A stretch of 21,605 nt of DNA from an uncultured Ruminococcus sp. (GTDB lineage: Bacteria; Bacillota; Clostridia; Oscillospirales; Acutalibacteraceae), in NCBI GenBank assembly GCA_902773155.1, contig CACYDK010000086.1:1-21605 (forward strand). Reading direction: 5' to 3'. A model generated the notes under the pieces. It ran no database searches. It worked only from the letters and a program-made list of their open reading frames with translations, and was not told the DNA's origin. Both the position numbers and the translations under genes were made by a program. Below, piece after piece: positions 1-6,726 of the stretch (the stretch's first letter is position 1; every line of letters begins with the position of its first letter).

Positions 1-174
1 CGACAGCATAGGCTTGCTGACGTCCTCCATTGGTAGGGATGCGATATCGGCTATCAACAGTGTAATGACCAGCTCGGAGGTCTGCATTTCGCTTAAGGTT
101 CTTTTTCCCATAAGCCTTACAGCAAATATAACAAGAGCGTATAAAATTACTGTTCTGATTATCGTTATAAGCAT
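1..174 (-). CDS. DUF421 (YetF/YdfS-like) membrane protein, 5' part only
   Basis: The reverse strand reads an open frame of 58 codons from an ATG at 174 down to the window edge, so only the N-terminus is present. Residues 1-21 form a hydrophobic membrane segment followed by RLMGKRTLSEMQ (20-31) and ELVITLLIADIASLPMED (34-51). This pattern of a transmembrane helix, a GKR motif and a second hydrophobic stretch ending in ASLPM is the N-terminal signature of the DUF421/YetF family. Several Bacillus members lie in the spore inner membrane and affect its permeability; their molecular function is not settled. The start is preceded by a GGTGG box (complement of 179-183) four bases upstream. It is divergent from gerAA across 77 bp, which fits a spore-membrane role, but that is inference. 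The C-terminal soluble domain lies outside the window. Confidence 0.8.
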   Translation of the reverse strand, partial: MLITIIRTVILYALVIFAVRLMGKRTLSEMQTSELVITLLIADIASLPMEDVSKPMLS

Positions 175-251
175 TCAACCACCACAATTAATATTCTCTT
201 TATATACTGAATAATGCATTTTTTTCGGTAAAAAATTTATATGGTGGTATA
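175..251. promoter_or_regulatory. Divergent intergenic region between the DUF421 gene and gerAA
   Basis: This AT-rich 77-bp stretch must hold the start signals for both divergent genes if they are not read from further away. Both genes use the same GGTGGT-type ribosome binding box about four bases before ATG: 243-248 on plus, and the complement of 178-183 on minus. I found no convincing sigma-A promoter. Weak forespore sigma-like elements are present: TGAATA at 208-213 on plus, and a GCATTA/AATATTA pair on minus. Neither is a good match at both boxes. Confidence 0.4.
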
Positions 252-1706
252 ATGTATAAATCTTTGAGAAAAAACATTTCCGAGCTTAAAGCTATTGCAA
301 ACAATTCGGCTGATTTTACCGTTCGTAATCTTGTTTTGACAAACGGAGTAAAGTGCGCGGTTTTTACTACCGAGGGAATGTGTGACAAGGAAAACCTTGC
401 CGTTTATGTAATCAATCCACTACTCAACGCTGAATTTAGCAGTGAAACAGGGGAGAAGCTTTTTGATAATATCTTTGAAAGCGTGTTGTCAGGCAGCGAA
501 ATAATTCTAATTGAGAATTATGATGACGCGCTATATTATATGATGTCGGGATTTGCGCTTGTATCCGTCGACGGATGTGAAAAAATGCTCGCGGTAGGAG
601 CACAGGGGTTCGCATATAGGGGAGTTTCAGAGCCGGAAAGCGAGCTTGTACAGCGTGGTAGCCGGGAAGGATTTACGGAGGCTCTGAAAATCAATATGAC
701 GCTTATCAGGCGGAGACTAAAGAATCCCTCCCTTGTTTTCGAGACTCTGAGCGTAGGATCTGAGTCGAATACTATGATATCGCTGTGTTATATCAGGGGT
801 AAAGCTACCGATTCATCCGTGAACGAGCTCAGAAGCAGGGTGAAGGCCTGCAATCTTAAAACGGTTTTAGGAAGCGGCTATCTTGTACCGTATCTCGAGG
901 ACAACGGCAAAAACGGTGTGTTTACCGGCGTCGGAATAACAGAACGTCCGGATACGCTCTGCGGGAAGCTAATGGAGGGCAGGATCGGCATTATTGTTGA
1001 CGGAACACCGTCTGTGCTTGTGATCCCTCATTTATTTGCTGAGAATTTCCAGTCAGTAGACGATTACTCGAACCGTCCGTATTTTGCGACGTTAACCAGA
1101 ATGCTGAAATATATTTCCTATTTTATTTCCATACTCTTGCCCGGACTATATATAGCTTTCGTGACGTTTCATCCGGAGTATTTTCCCAAGCCGCTCCTGA
1201 AAAACATTCAGGAATCTATAGAAAACACGCCTCTGCCTTTGCCCTTGGAAATCATAATGATCGATTTCATTTACGAAATAATGAGAGAGGCAGGGCTCAG
1301 ACTACCGAAGGTTCTCGGCCATGCTGTGAGCATAGTCGGAGCGCTTGTGATCGGAGATTGCGCGATTCAGGCCGGGCTAATTGGAGCTCCGTCGCTGATG
1401 GCCGTGGCGGCCGCGGCGATTTGCAGCTACGTGATCCCTGATTTGTATCCGCAGGTAACTATTCTGAGGCTATCGTTTATTGCGGCGGGCGGATTGCTTG
1501 GAACATGGGGAATAGCAATGCTATGCACTGTTGTCACAATCTATATTTGCTCGCGTTCTACGCTCGGAGTTGCTTTTGTCAGCCCTATTACTCCGTTTTC
1601 AAAGGACTATATGCGCGATGTTTTTGTTCGTATGGGGTGGAAAAGGCTCTCCGAATATGATATGAATGTTCAGAAGCTGGAGGGAGGAAGTGTTTATGAA
1701 GAATAA
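252..1706 (+). CDS. gerAA: GerA-family spore germination protein, A subunit (GerAA/SpoVAF type)
   Basis: Predicted A subunit of a nutrient germinant receptor in the spore inner membrane. The 484-residue length matches Bacillus GerAA (about 480). Residues 1-270 form the soluble N-terminal region with the family motif QRGSREGFTEALKIN (134-148) followed by LIRRRLKNP. The membrane part begins near 275 with DDYSNRPYFATLTR (270-283) and LLPGLYIAFVTFHPEYFP (295-312). The conserved EAGLRLPK (346-353) and VSIVGALVIGD (359-369) segments follow. A long N-terminal acidic or repeat region, seen in some clostridial homologs, is absent. The start has a GGTGGT box at 243-248. It overlaps gerAB by 11 bp, so the two are almost certainly co-translated. 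Family assignment is firm; the germinant cannot be read from the sequence. Confidence 0.93.
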   Translation: MYKSLRKNISELKAIANNSADFTVRNLVLTNGVKCAVFTTEGMCDKENLAVYVINPLLNAEFSSETGEKLFDNIFESVLSGSEIILIENYDDALYYMMSGFALVSVDGCEKMLAVGAQGFAYRGVSEPESELVQRGSREGFTEALKINMTLIRRRLKNPSLVFETLSVGSESNTMISLCYIRGKATDSSVNELRSRVKACNLKTVLGSGYLVPYLEDNGKNGVFTGVGITERPDTLCGKLMEGRIGIIVDGTPSVLVIPHLFAENFQSVDDYSNRPYFATLTRMLKYISYFISILLPGLYIAFVTFHPEYFPKPLLKNIQESIENTPLPLPLEIIMIDFIYEIMREAGLRLPKVLGHAVSIVGALVIGDCAIQAGLIGAPSLMAVAAAAICSYVIPDLYPQVTILRLSFIAAGGLLGTWGIAMLCTVVTIYICSRSTLGVAFVSPITPFSKDYMRDVFVRMGWKRLSEYDMNVQKLEGGSVYEE

Positions 1707-2637
1707 CAGAATCACTATGGCGCAATTCTGGTACGCTATGATGCTTTCCGGCCTTATAGCGATCCTGTTTGTTGACAATAAAAACTCGATCTTTTTCATA
1801 ATCGAATGCGCCGCAGCTCTTACGGTCGATATTCTGATAATCACTTTTTACAAAGGGAAATCCGATGTTGTGACAAAGGTAATAACCGGCATCTATTTCA
1901 CTTTATTCGCTATTATAACCGGAATAGAATTCCTTGAATATATGAGCTCCACGCTAGATTATAATCCTCCGTGGCTTATAGCGATGATAATGATGGGGTT
2001 CGCGTATTTTTGTACAATAAAGGGGATAGAGGCTATTTCGAGAGCTGCTGCGGTGATAGGTGTATTCACTTTTTTCGCGCTGGTGTATATTTTGATTTGC
2101 TGCTTCGACGATATTAAGCTTGGAATTACCTTGGAACCGGACAGCAATATTCTTCCGGCTCTCACTCTATTGTTTCCTTCCGCGGCTTATGTTGCGCTCG
2201 GCGATTGTGTAACAAAGCAAAAAGCCCGTCTTTCTGTAATTTTCAGCGGTGTAATTCTTATGTTTATGCTTTGTTTTTCATTCTTATCATTTGAGCAGAA
2301 GGGCTCGTTTCCTGTCCACATCATTCCCGCAAAAGCTCATCTCGGGGTTTTCAGAGGAGCTGATTTTATGCTTCTCAGTTTTCTTTCGGTGAGCTCTCTG
2401 TATATAATATCCTTGGGTAGTGTTTCAATGTTTTCTTCCGTAAAGCATATATATATTACAAACGCCGTTTATATTTTTGTCGTGTTCGGATTGACAGTGG
2501 CCGCTCTGTATGCTGAGCCTGTAAGAAATTTTCTGATTTCGCAGGAAATTGTAATGATTTTCAGCGTGTCTTCTATCGGCACTATGCTTTTTTATTCGAT
2601 TATAAAAAAGCTCATAAAAAAACCTGATCCGAGTTGA
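1696..2637 (+). CDS. gerAB: GerAB-family spore germination permease (B subunit)
   Basis: Predicted B subunit of the germinant receptor, an APC-superfamily-like integral membrane protein thought to bind the germinant. I chose ATG 1696 over an upstream in-frame start at 1666. It follows a strong GGGAGGAAG box (1682-1690), and the protein then begins MKNNRITMAQFWYAMM, as family members do. The 313-residue product carries about ten hydrophobic segments. It is shorter than the usual ~360 residues, mainly through short loops, and no membrane span is obviously lost. A proline- and glycine-rich core helix (LTLLFPSAAYVALGD, about 156-170) fits the sixth span of the family. It lies directly behind gerAA. 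No Ger(x)C lipoprotein gene follows; the next gene is hprK. Confidence 0.9.
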   Translation: MKNNRITMAQFWYAMMLSGLIAILFVDNKNSIFFIIECAAALTVDILIITFYKGKSDVVTKVITGIYFTLFAIITGIEFLEYMSSTLDYNPPWLIAMIMMGFAYFCTIKGIEAISRAAAVIGVFTFFALVYILICCFDDIKLGITLEPDSNILPALTLLFPSAAYVALGDCVTKQKARLSVIFSGVILMFMLCFSFLSFEQKGSFPVHIIPAKAHLGVFRGADFMLLSFLSVSSLYIISLGSVSMFSSVKHIYITNAVYIFVVFGLTVAALYAEPVRNFLISQEIVMIFSVSSIGTMLFYSIIKKLIKKPDPS

Positions 2638-2639
2638 AC

Positions 2640-2667
2640 TTACTCACAAAATACCGGTTGTGCGTAA
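2640..2667 (+). other. Hairpin after gerAB, possible atypical terminator
   Basis: TTAC-T-CACAA (2640-2649) can pair with TTGTG-C-GTAA (2658-2667): nine base pairs with one T/C mismatch around an 8-base loop. It begins three bases after the gerAB stop codon. There is no T-run afterwards (the next bases are A-rich), so it is not a standard intrinsic terminator on the plus strand. It may protect the 3' end of the ger transcript. Confidence 0.35.
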
Positions 2668-2684
2668 AAAATCACATTATTGTA

Positions 2685-2746
2685 GAATTTGGATGCATTT
2701 TTATGCAAATTCTGCAAAGAAATGCGAAAATTCACTTTTCAAATTC
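2685..2746. repeat. Cluster of four AAATTC/GAATTT boxes upstream of hprK
   Basis: GAATTT at 2685-2690 is inverted relative to three direct copies of AAATTC at 2707-2712, 2728-2733 and 2741-2746. The first two copies extend into a longer inverted repeat, GAATTTG (2685-2691) with CAAATTC (2706-2712). The last copy overlaps the 3' end of the -35 element of the predicted hprK promoter. Start-to-start spacing is 21 bp then 13 bp for the direct copies. This could be a regulator binding array, but AT-rich DNA makes such short words likely by chance. Confidence 0.3.
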
Positions 2747-2764
2747 GTTCTTTTGTAGTATAAT
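2736..2764 (+). promoter_or_regulatory. Predicted sigma-A promoter of the hprK-hemZ gene array
   Basis: TTTTCA (2736-2741), a 17-bp spacer and a perfect TATAAT (2759-2764) lie 43-71 bp ahead of the hprK start. The predicted transcription start is about 2771. It is the only good promoter I see before the fifteen closely packed genes that end at 20072, so it may drive all of them, though internal promoters within coding sequence cannot be excluded. Confidence 0.65.
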
Positions 2765-2771
2765 ATACTCT

Positions 2772-2789
2772 ATACTGGTATACCTGTAT
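2772..2789. promoter_or_regulatory. Imperfect palindrome at the predicted transcription start (candidate operator)
   Basis: ATAC-T-GGTATACC-T-GTAT is symmetric at 16 of 18 positions around the 8-bp core GGTATACC (2777-2784). It begins within a base or two of the start predicted from TATAAT at 2759-2764 and ends four bases before the ribosome binding site. That placement is typical of a repressor operator. The regulator is unknown; it could also form a short 5' hairpin in RNA. Confidence 0.45.
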
Positions 2790-2806
2790 GTGAAAGGGTG
2801 GGTTTT

Positions 2807-3772
2807 ATGGCAACTGATTTTTCTGTATCTCTTAAAAAAATTATCGACGAGCTTTCGCTGACTCCGTTATATATGCCAAAGGAGCCGGAAGAGATCATGA
2901 TAACCAACAGCAATATAAGCCGACCGGGTCTTCAGCTTACGGGTTATTTTGATTTCTTTGACAAAACCCGAATCCTGGTATTTGGACATACCGAATTTTC
3001 GTATTTATCACGCTTTGGGGTTGAACAGCAGCAGTATGTTATAGATTCGATATTTCGATTTGGACCGCCTGCGGTTATACTCTGCCGAAGCTATGAATTT
3101 AACGACGCTATGATGCGCTGCGCTACTGAGCGCGGAATCCCCGTCTTGCAGTCGTCTGAAACAACCTCAGGCCTGACTGCGGCGCTGGTTACTTATTTGA
3201 GCGCTGAGCTTGCTCCCAGAATTACCCGTCACGGAGTTTTGGTCGAGGTATACGGCGAGGGTTCGCTTATTATCGGCGACAGCGGAGTAGGTAAGAGCGA
3301 GACGGCGATAGAGCTTATGAAGCGCGGTCACAGACTGATTGCGGACGACGCCGTCGAGATCCGCAGGATCAATAATTCAACTCTGATCGGCCAATCTCCG
3401 CAGAATATTCGTCATTTCGTTGAGCTGAGAGGCGTAGGAATTATTAACGCCAGAAACCTTTTCGGTATGGGTTCGATCAAGCTCTCCGAAAAAATTGACC
3501 TTGTTATCAATCTGGAGCTTTGGGACAGTAAAAAGGTTTATGACCGGATGGGCTTAGAGAATGAATATATGGAGATTCTGGGGATAGACGTTCCTATAAT
3601 GACGATTCCGGTAAAGCCCGGACGTAACCTCTCGAATATAATAGAGGTTGCCGCGATGAATAACAGACAGAAAAAGATGGGCTATAACGCCGCACAGGAT
3701 CTGCTCACGAGTCTCGGTATGGAAATAGATGAAGAGCTAACCGAAAAGCGTGTTGTCGATAACTGGAATTAA
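2807..3772 (+). CDS. hprK: HPr kinase/phosphorylase
   Basis: Bifunctional enzyme that phosphorylates HPr on the regulatory serine with ATP, and reverses this with phosphate, controlling carbon catabolite repression in Firmicutes. I start at ATG 2807 (321 residues) with AAAGGG at 2793-2798; a GTG at 2798 would add only three residues and would overlap that site. The N-terminal domain is about 1-130. The C-terminal kinase domain has the catalytic His142 (RHGV), the Walker A loop GDSGVGKS (157-164), the acidic DDAVEI (180-185) and the family signature ELRGVGIINAR (206-216). All key residues are present and the length is normal for HprK (about 310-320). It heads the long gene array, with murB 9 bp downstream. 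Confidence 0.96.
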   Translation: MATDFSVSLKKIIDELSLTPLYMPKEPEEIMITNSNISRPGLQLTGYFDFFDKTRILVFGHTEFSYLSRFGVEQQQYVIDSIFRFGPPAVILCRSYEFNDAMMRCATERGIPVLQSSETTSGLTAALVTYLSAELAPRITRHGVLVEVYGEGSLIIGDSGVGKSETAIELMKRGHRLIADDAVEIRRINNSTLIGQSPQNIRHFVELRGVGIINARNLFGMGSIKLSEKIDLVINLELWDSKKVYDRMGLENEYMEILGIDVPIMTIPVKPGRNLSNIIEVAAMNNRQKKMGYNAAQDLLTSLGMEIDEELTEKRVVDNWN

Positions 3773-3781
3773 GGAGTAATT

Positions 3782-4690
3782 ATGAATAATTATCAGGCTG
3801 TTTTTGATTTAGCGTTAAAGCTTGGCTGCAAACCGGTTTTCGACGCTCCGATGAGCACGAAAACCACCTTTAAAATCGGCGGAAACGCTAAGCTGTATAT
3901 AGAAGTTTATAAGGTGCCTCAGCTTTCTGTGCTGATAAAGTTTATCAACGAGAATGAGCTTTCTTACATAGTTCTTGGAAAAGGAAGCAACGTTGTAGTA
4001 AGCGACGACGGACTTGACCGTGTGGTGCTTCATCTCGACGGTGATTTTAAAAAGTTTGAGCGTCTGGATGAGAATACAGTTTACTGCGGAGCCGGACTAT
4101 CTCTGATGGGGCTCTGCCGTGAAGCTGAAAACTGCTCGCTGTCCGGATTGGAATTTGCCTGGGGAATACCGGGCTCTGTAGGCGGAGCCGTTTTTATGAA
4201 CGCCGGTGCGTACGGCGGCGAGATCAAGGACGTTGTGTACAGCGTTCGTCATATAGACAGAGACGGCCGCGTCGGAACAATTAAATCATCCGGACTGAAT
4301 TTTGGCTACAGGCACAGCGTTTATAAAGAAAACGGTTTTACTGTTATAGGAGCGACCTTCCGCTTAAAGCTGGATAACAAGACTGAGATCCGCAACCGTA
4401 TGGAGGATTATATGGGAAGGCGCAAGGATAAGCAGCCTATTGAATTCCCTTCTGCCGGTTCGGTTTTTCGTCGCCCCGAGGGTAATTATGCGGGCGCTCT
4501 CATCGAAAAATGCGGTCTTAAGGGCGCGTCTGTAGGCGGAGCTCAGGTTTCACCTAAGCACGCAGGCTTTATTGTAAATACAGGAAACGCGACCGCCTCG
4601 GATGTAAAGGCGCTGATTAAAAAAATACAGACAACCGTTAAAAAAGAAACGGGTTACGATTTACAACGCGAGATTATCTATCTGGATTAA
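3782..4690 (+). CDS. murB: UDP-N-acetylmuramate dehydrogenase (UDP-N-acetylenolpyruvoylglucosamine reductase)
   Basis: FAD-dependent cytosolic enzyme that reduces UDP-GlcNAc-enolpyruvate with NADPH to UDP-MurNAc, the second committed step of peptidoglycan precursor synthesis. The start follows AAGGAG (3771-3776) with normal spacing. FAD-binding segments are TFKIGGNAKLYIEV (29-42), LGKGSNVVVSDDGL (65-78) and GIPGSVGGAVFMNAGAYGGE (128-147). The catalytic serine lies in SAGSVFRRP (224-232, Ser227), with GYRHS (175-179) and Glu297 as the other expected active-site residues. The 302-residue length and layout fit the type II MurB of Firmicutes. It sits between hprK and rapZ with 9-bp and 3-bp gaps, the usual order in clostridia. 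Confidence 0.96.
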   Translation: MNNYQAVFDLALKLGCKPVFDAPMSTKTTFKIGGNAKLYIEVYKVPQLSVLIKFINENELSYIVLGKGSNVVVSDDGLDRVVLHLDGDFKKFERLDENTVYCGAGLSLMGLCREAENCSLSGLEFAWGIPGSVGGAVFMNAGAYGGEIKDVVYSVRHIDRDGRVGTIKSSGLNFGYRHSVYKENGFTVIGATFRLKLDNKTEIRNRMEDYMGRRKDKQPIEFPSAGSVFRRPEGNYAGALIEKCGLKGASVGGAQVSPKHAGFIVNTGNATASDVKALIKKIQTTVKKETGYDLQREIIYLD

Positions 4691-4693
4691 ACT

Positions 4694-5566
4694 ATGGAAT
4701 TTGTAATTATCACCGGAAGATCAGGCGCGGGAAAAACCTGTGCGCTCCATTCACTCGAGGATATAGGGTTTTATTGCGTGGATAATCTTCCGACTACATT
4801 ATTGACAACCTTTTATAATTTGTGCGAAACCTCTACTGACGAGTCAATGAAGCGAGTCGCTGTGGTGATCGACGTCAGAGGCGGAAACAATCTTTCCGGC
4901 TTATACAACGATATCATTCAGTTTAAGAAGGAGCGAAAGTCGTTTAGGCTGATTTACCTTGACGCAAGAGAGGACATCCTTGTTACAAGATATAAGGAAA
5001 CCCGCAGACGACATCCGCTCGCCCTTATTGTTCCGGATAAATCCGTTGAAAGCGCGCTTTCTCTTGAGGGGTCTTACCTTGAGCCTTTCAGAAAGCTGGC
5101 CGATTACGCGATCGATACAACGAACGTTTCGGTTAAGCTGCTTAAAGAGAGAGTTACCAGGATTTTCCTTGAAGAGGGTGAAAATTCGATCAATCTTTCG
5201 TTTATGTCATTCGGATTCAAGCACGGAGCTCCGGTGGATTGCGACTGCATAATTGACGTTCGTTGTTTGCCAAATCCCTTTTATATCACCGAGTTGAAGG
5301 ATAAAACCGGGCTCGATGCTGAGGTGTTTGACTATGTATTCGATTCAAAGGATACCGACGCTTTTATTAGAAAACTAACAGCGTTTTTTGACTGCGCTAT
5401 GCCGTTATATCTTAAAGAGGGCAAGGTGGATTTCGTTGTTGGAGTAGGTTGCACCGGTGGAAAACACCGTAGTGTTGCCGTTGCTGAGTATCTAAAGAAT
5501 CATTTTAGGGAAAGGAACTATAAGGCCTCGGTATTTCACCGCGATATCAGCAAGGTTATTGTATAG
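4694..5566 (+). CDS. rapZ: RapZ/YvcJ family nucleotide-binding protein (RNase adapter protein RapZ)
   Basis: P-loop protein. Enterobacterial RapZ is an RNA-binding adapter that controls glucosamine-6-phosphate synthase; Firmicute YvcJ binds nucleotides and its role is less clear. The N-terminal kinase-like domain has Walker A GRSGAGKT (8-15) followed by the typical IGFYCVDNLP (24-33). The C-terminal domain (about 165-290) has SFGFKHGAP (172-180), DVRCLPNPFY (188-197) and GVGCTGGKHRSV (250-261). The 290-residue length is typical. There is no good Shine-Dalgarno sequence and the ATG lies three bases after the murB stop, which suggests translational coupling. In most Firmicutes yvcK separates rapZ from whiA; here whiA follows after 7 bp. 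Confidence 0.94.
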   Translation: MEFVIITGRSGAGKTCALHSLEDIGFYCVDNLPTTLLTTFYNLCETSTDESMKRVAVVIDVRGGNNLSGLYNDIIQFKKERKSFRLIYLDAREDILVTRYKETRRRHPLALIVPDKSVESALSLEGSYLEPFRKLADYAIDTTNVSVKLLKERVTRIFLEEGENSINLSFMSFGFKHGAPVDCDCIIDVRCLPNPFYITELKDKTGLDAEVFDYVFDSKDTDAFIRKLTAFFDCAMPLYLKEGKVDFVVGVGCTGGKHRSVAVAEYLKNHFRERNYKASVFHRDISKVIV

Positions 5567-5573
5567 GTTCGAT

Positions 5574-6509
5574 ATGTCTTTTTCATCAAGGGTTAAGGCC
5601 GAGCTCTCGGCTCTGCCGTTTGAAAACAATGAAATGATGGCTGCGGAATGCTATGGGATGCTATTGTTTTGCGGGAAATTCTCTCCGAGAGAGATACTCC
5701 TCAAATCCGAAAGCGCAGACGCCTGCCGTCGCTTTGAATCGCTTTTGTGTGAACTGTTTTCGCCTATCATCGAACGTGAATCCGACCTTAAGCTCTCCTG
5801 TAAAGGTCGCAGACTATCCCGGGTCTCGCTCCCGATACCGTCTGAGAGAACCGCGATTTGCGAGAGCCTGGGTCATAATAATCGTGATATAAAGCTTCGG
5901 ATCAACCGTGCCAATCTCGGTGACGAAAAGCTTTACGCTCCGTTTTTAAGAGGCGCCTTTCTCGCGTGCGGTTCGGTCACTCATCCGGAGAAGGGCTACC
6001 ACCTGGAGCTTAACGTAGCTCATAAAACCTTGGCAGAGAATCTTGTTCTGCTCATCAACGAGGTCGAGGTGTTCTCGGTAAGTCCGCGGATCACCGGACG
6101 CAATCACACCTACACGGTATATATAAAGGGCAGCGAAAACGTATGCGATTTTCTCGCGTACATCGGAGCGTCGGATTCGGTAATGGAGGTTATTAACGCC
6201 TCTGTTGTAAAGGAGATACGCAATTCTGTAAACAGAAGAAACAATTCCGATCTTGCCAATCTCAGGAAGGTTACAGAAGCTGCGGCGAGACAGTCGATAG
6301 CTATTAGAAAAATTAAAAAAAGCAAGCTCTATGATGAGCTTGACGATGGACTTAAACAGCTTGCCGAGCTGAGACTTGAAAACCCAGATATGTCGCTCAA
6401 GGAGCTTTCCGAAAGCCTCGGGATCTCCAGGAGCGGAGTTAACCATAGGCTTGAACGTATAATGAAAATTGCCGAAAGCATAAGGGAGGAAAATGATGGA
6501 AAAGCTTAG
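5574..6509 (+). CDS. whiA: WhiA sporulation/cell division regulator (DNA-binding)
   Basis: WhiA is a two-domain DNA-binding protein. It is a sporulation activator in Streptomyces and affects division and nucleoid functions in Bacillus. I chose ATG 5574, giving MSFSSRVKAEL, the canonical family start, rather than a TTG at 5559 inside rapZ. The product is 311 residues. The N-terminal homing-endonuclease-like fold contains FLRGAFLACGSVTHP (124-138), a degenerate LAGLIDADG motif. RRNNSDLANLRKVTEAAARQ (221-240) links to the C-terminal helix-turn-helix, about 270-295 (SLKELSESLGISRSGVNHRL). The last 14 bp overlap xseB. The xseB neighbour is unusual; whiA normally ends its own cluster. Confidence 0.94.
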   Translation: MSFSSRVKAELSALPFENNEMMAAECYGMLLFCGKFSPREILLKSESADACRRFESLLCELFSPIIERESDLKLSCKGRRLSRVSLPIPSERTAICESLGHNNRDIKLRINRANLGDEKLYAPFLRGAFLACGSVTHPEKGYHLELNVAHKTLAENLVLLINEVEVFSVSPRITGRNHTYTVYIKGSENVCDFLAYIGASDSVMEVINASVVKEIRNSVNRRNNSDLANLRKVTEAAARQSIAIRKIKKSKLYDELDDGLKQLAELRLENPDMSLKELSESLGISRSGVNHRLERIMKIAESIREENDGKA

Positions 6510-6711
6510 CTTTGAGGAGGCTAACCTCAAGCTTGAAACTCTTGTTTCCGAGCTCGAGGAAGGAAAGCTCAACCTCGAGGATAGTATGAAACGCTACGCC
6601 GAGGCCTTTGAGCTCTTGGATTACTGCTATAAGCAGCTAAACGAATGCAAGGGTCAGATAATGGATATAAACGCCCGCTTAGAGGCGATGAATAACGGAG
6701 GTGCAGTCTGA
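6496..6711 (+). CDS. xseB: Exodeoxyribonuclease VII small subunit
   Basis: Small subunit of exonuclease VII, which with the large XseA subunit degrades single-stranded DNA in the cytosol. The 71-residue product is of family size and is predicted to be two helices. The pattern LSFEEANLKLETLVSELEEG (4-23) followed by LNLEDSMKRYAEA (25-37) and a Cys/Leu-rich second helix matches XseB. Two adjacent ATGs occur at 6493 and 6496. I prefer 6496, which is six bases from GGAGG (6485-6489). It overlaps the end of whiA by 14 bp. The usual upstream partner xseA is absent from the window. The TGA stop is in the same frame as the next gene, ispA. Confidence 0.9.
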   Translation: MEKLSFEEANLKLETLVSELEEGKLNLEDSMKRYAEAFELLDYCYKQLNECKGQIMDINARLEAMNNGGAV

Positions 6712-6726
6712 GACTGTAAAACAGCT

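Noticed and set aside
14..214. Plus-strand 66-codon open frame at the window start
   Set aside because: It is antisense to the DUF421 N-terminus, which has a clear family signature, and its sequence resembles no protein.
208..242. Possible sigma-G/sigma-F promoter before gerAA (TGAATA at 208-213)
   Set aside because: No matching -10 element at proper spacing; the minus-strand candidate GCATTA/AATATTA is also only partial, so neither is called as a promoter.
2634..2861. 75-codon open frame between gerAB and hprK
   Set aside because: It spans the hairpin, the predicted promoter and the hprK start, and has Phe/Ile/Leu-rich composition expected from AT-rich noncoding DNA.
5559..5576. TTG 5559 as the whiA start
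   Set aside because: It lies inside the rapZ coding end and adds five residues before MSFSSRVKAEL, the canonical WhiA N-terminus at ATG 5574.
5946..6572. 208-codon antisense frame across whiA and xseB
   Set aside because: It is the shadow of well-conserved genes, with no ribosome site and no recognisable domain.
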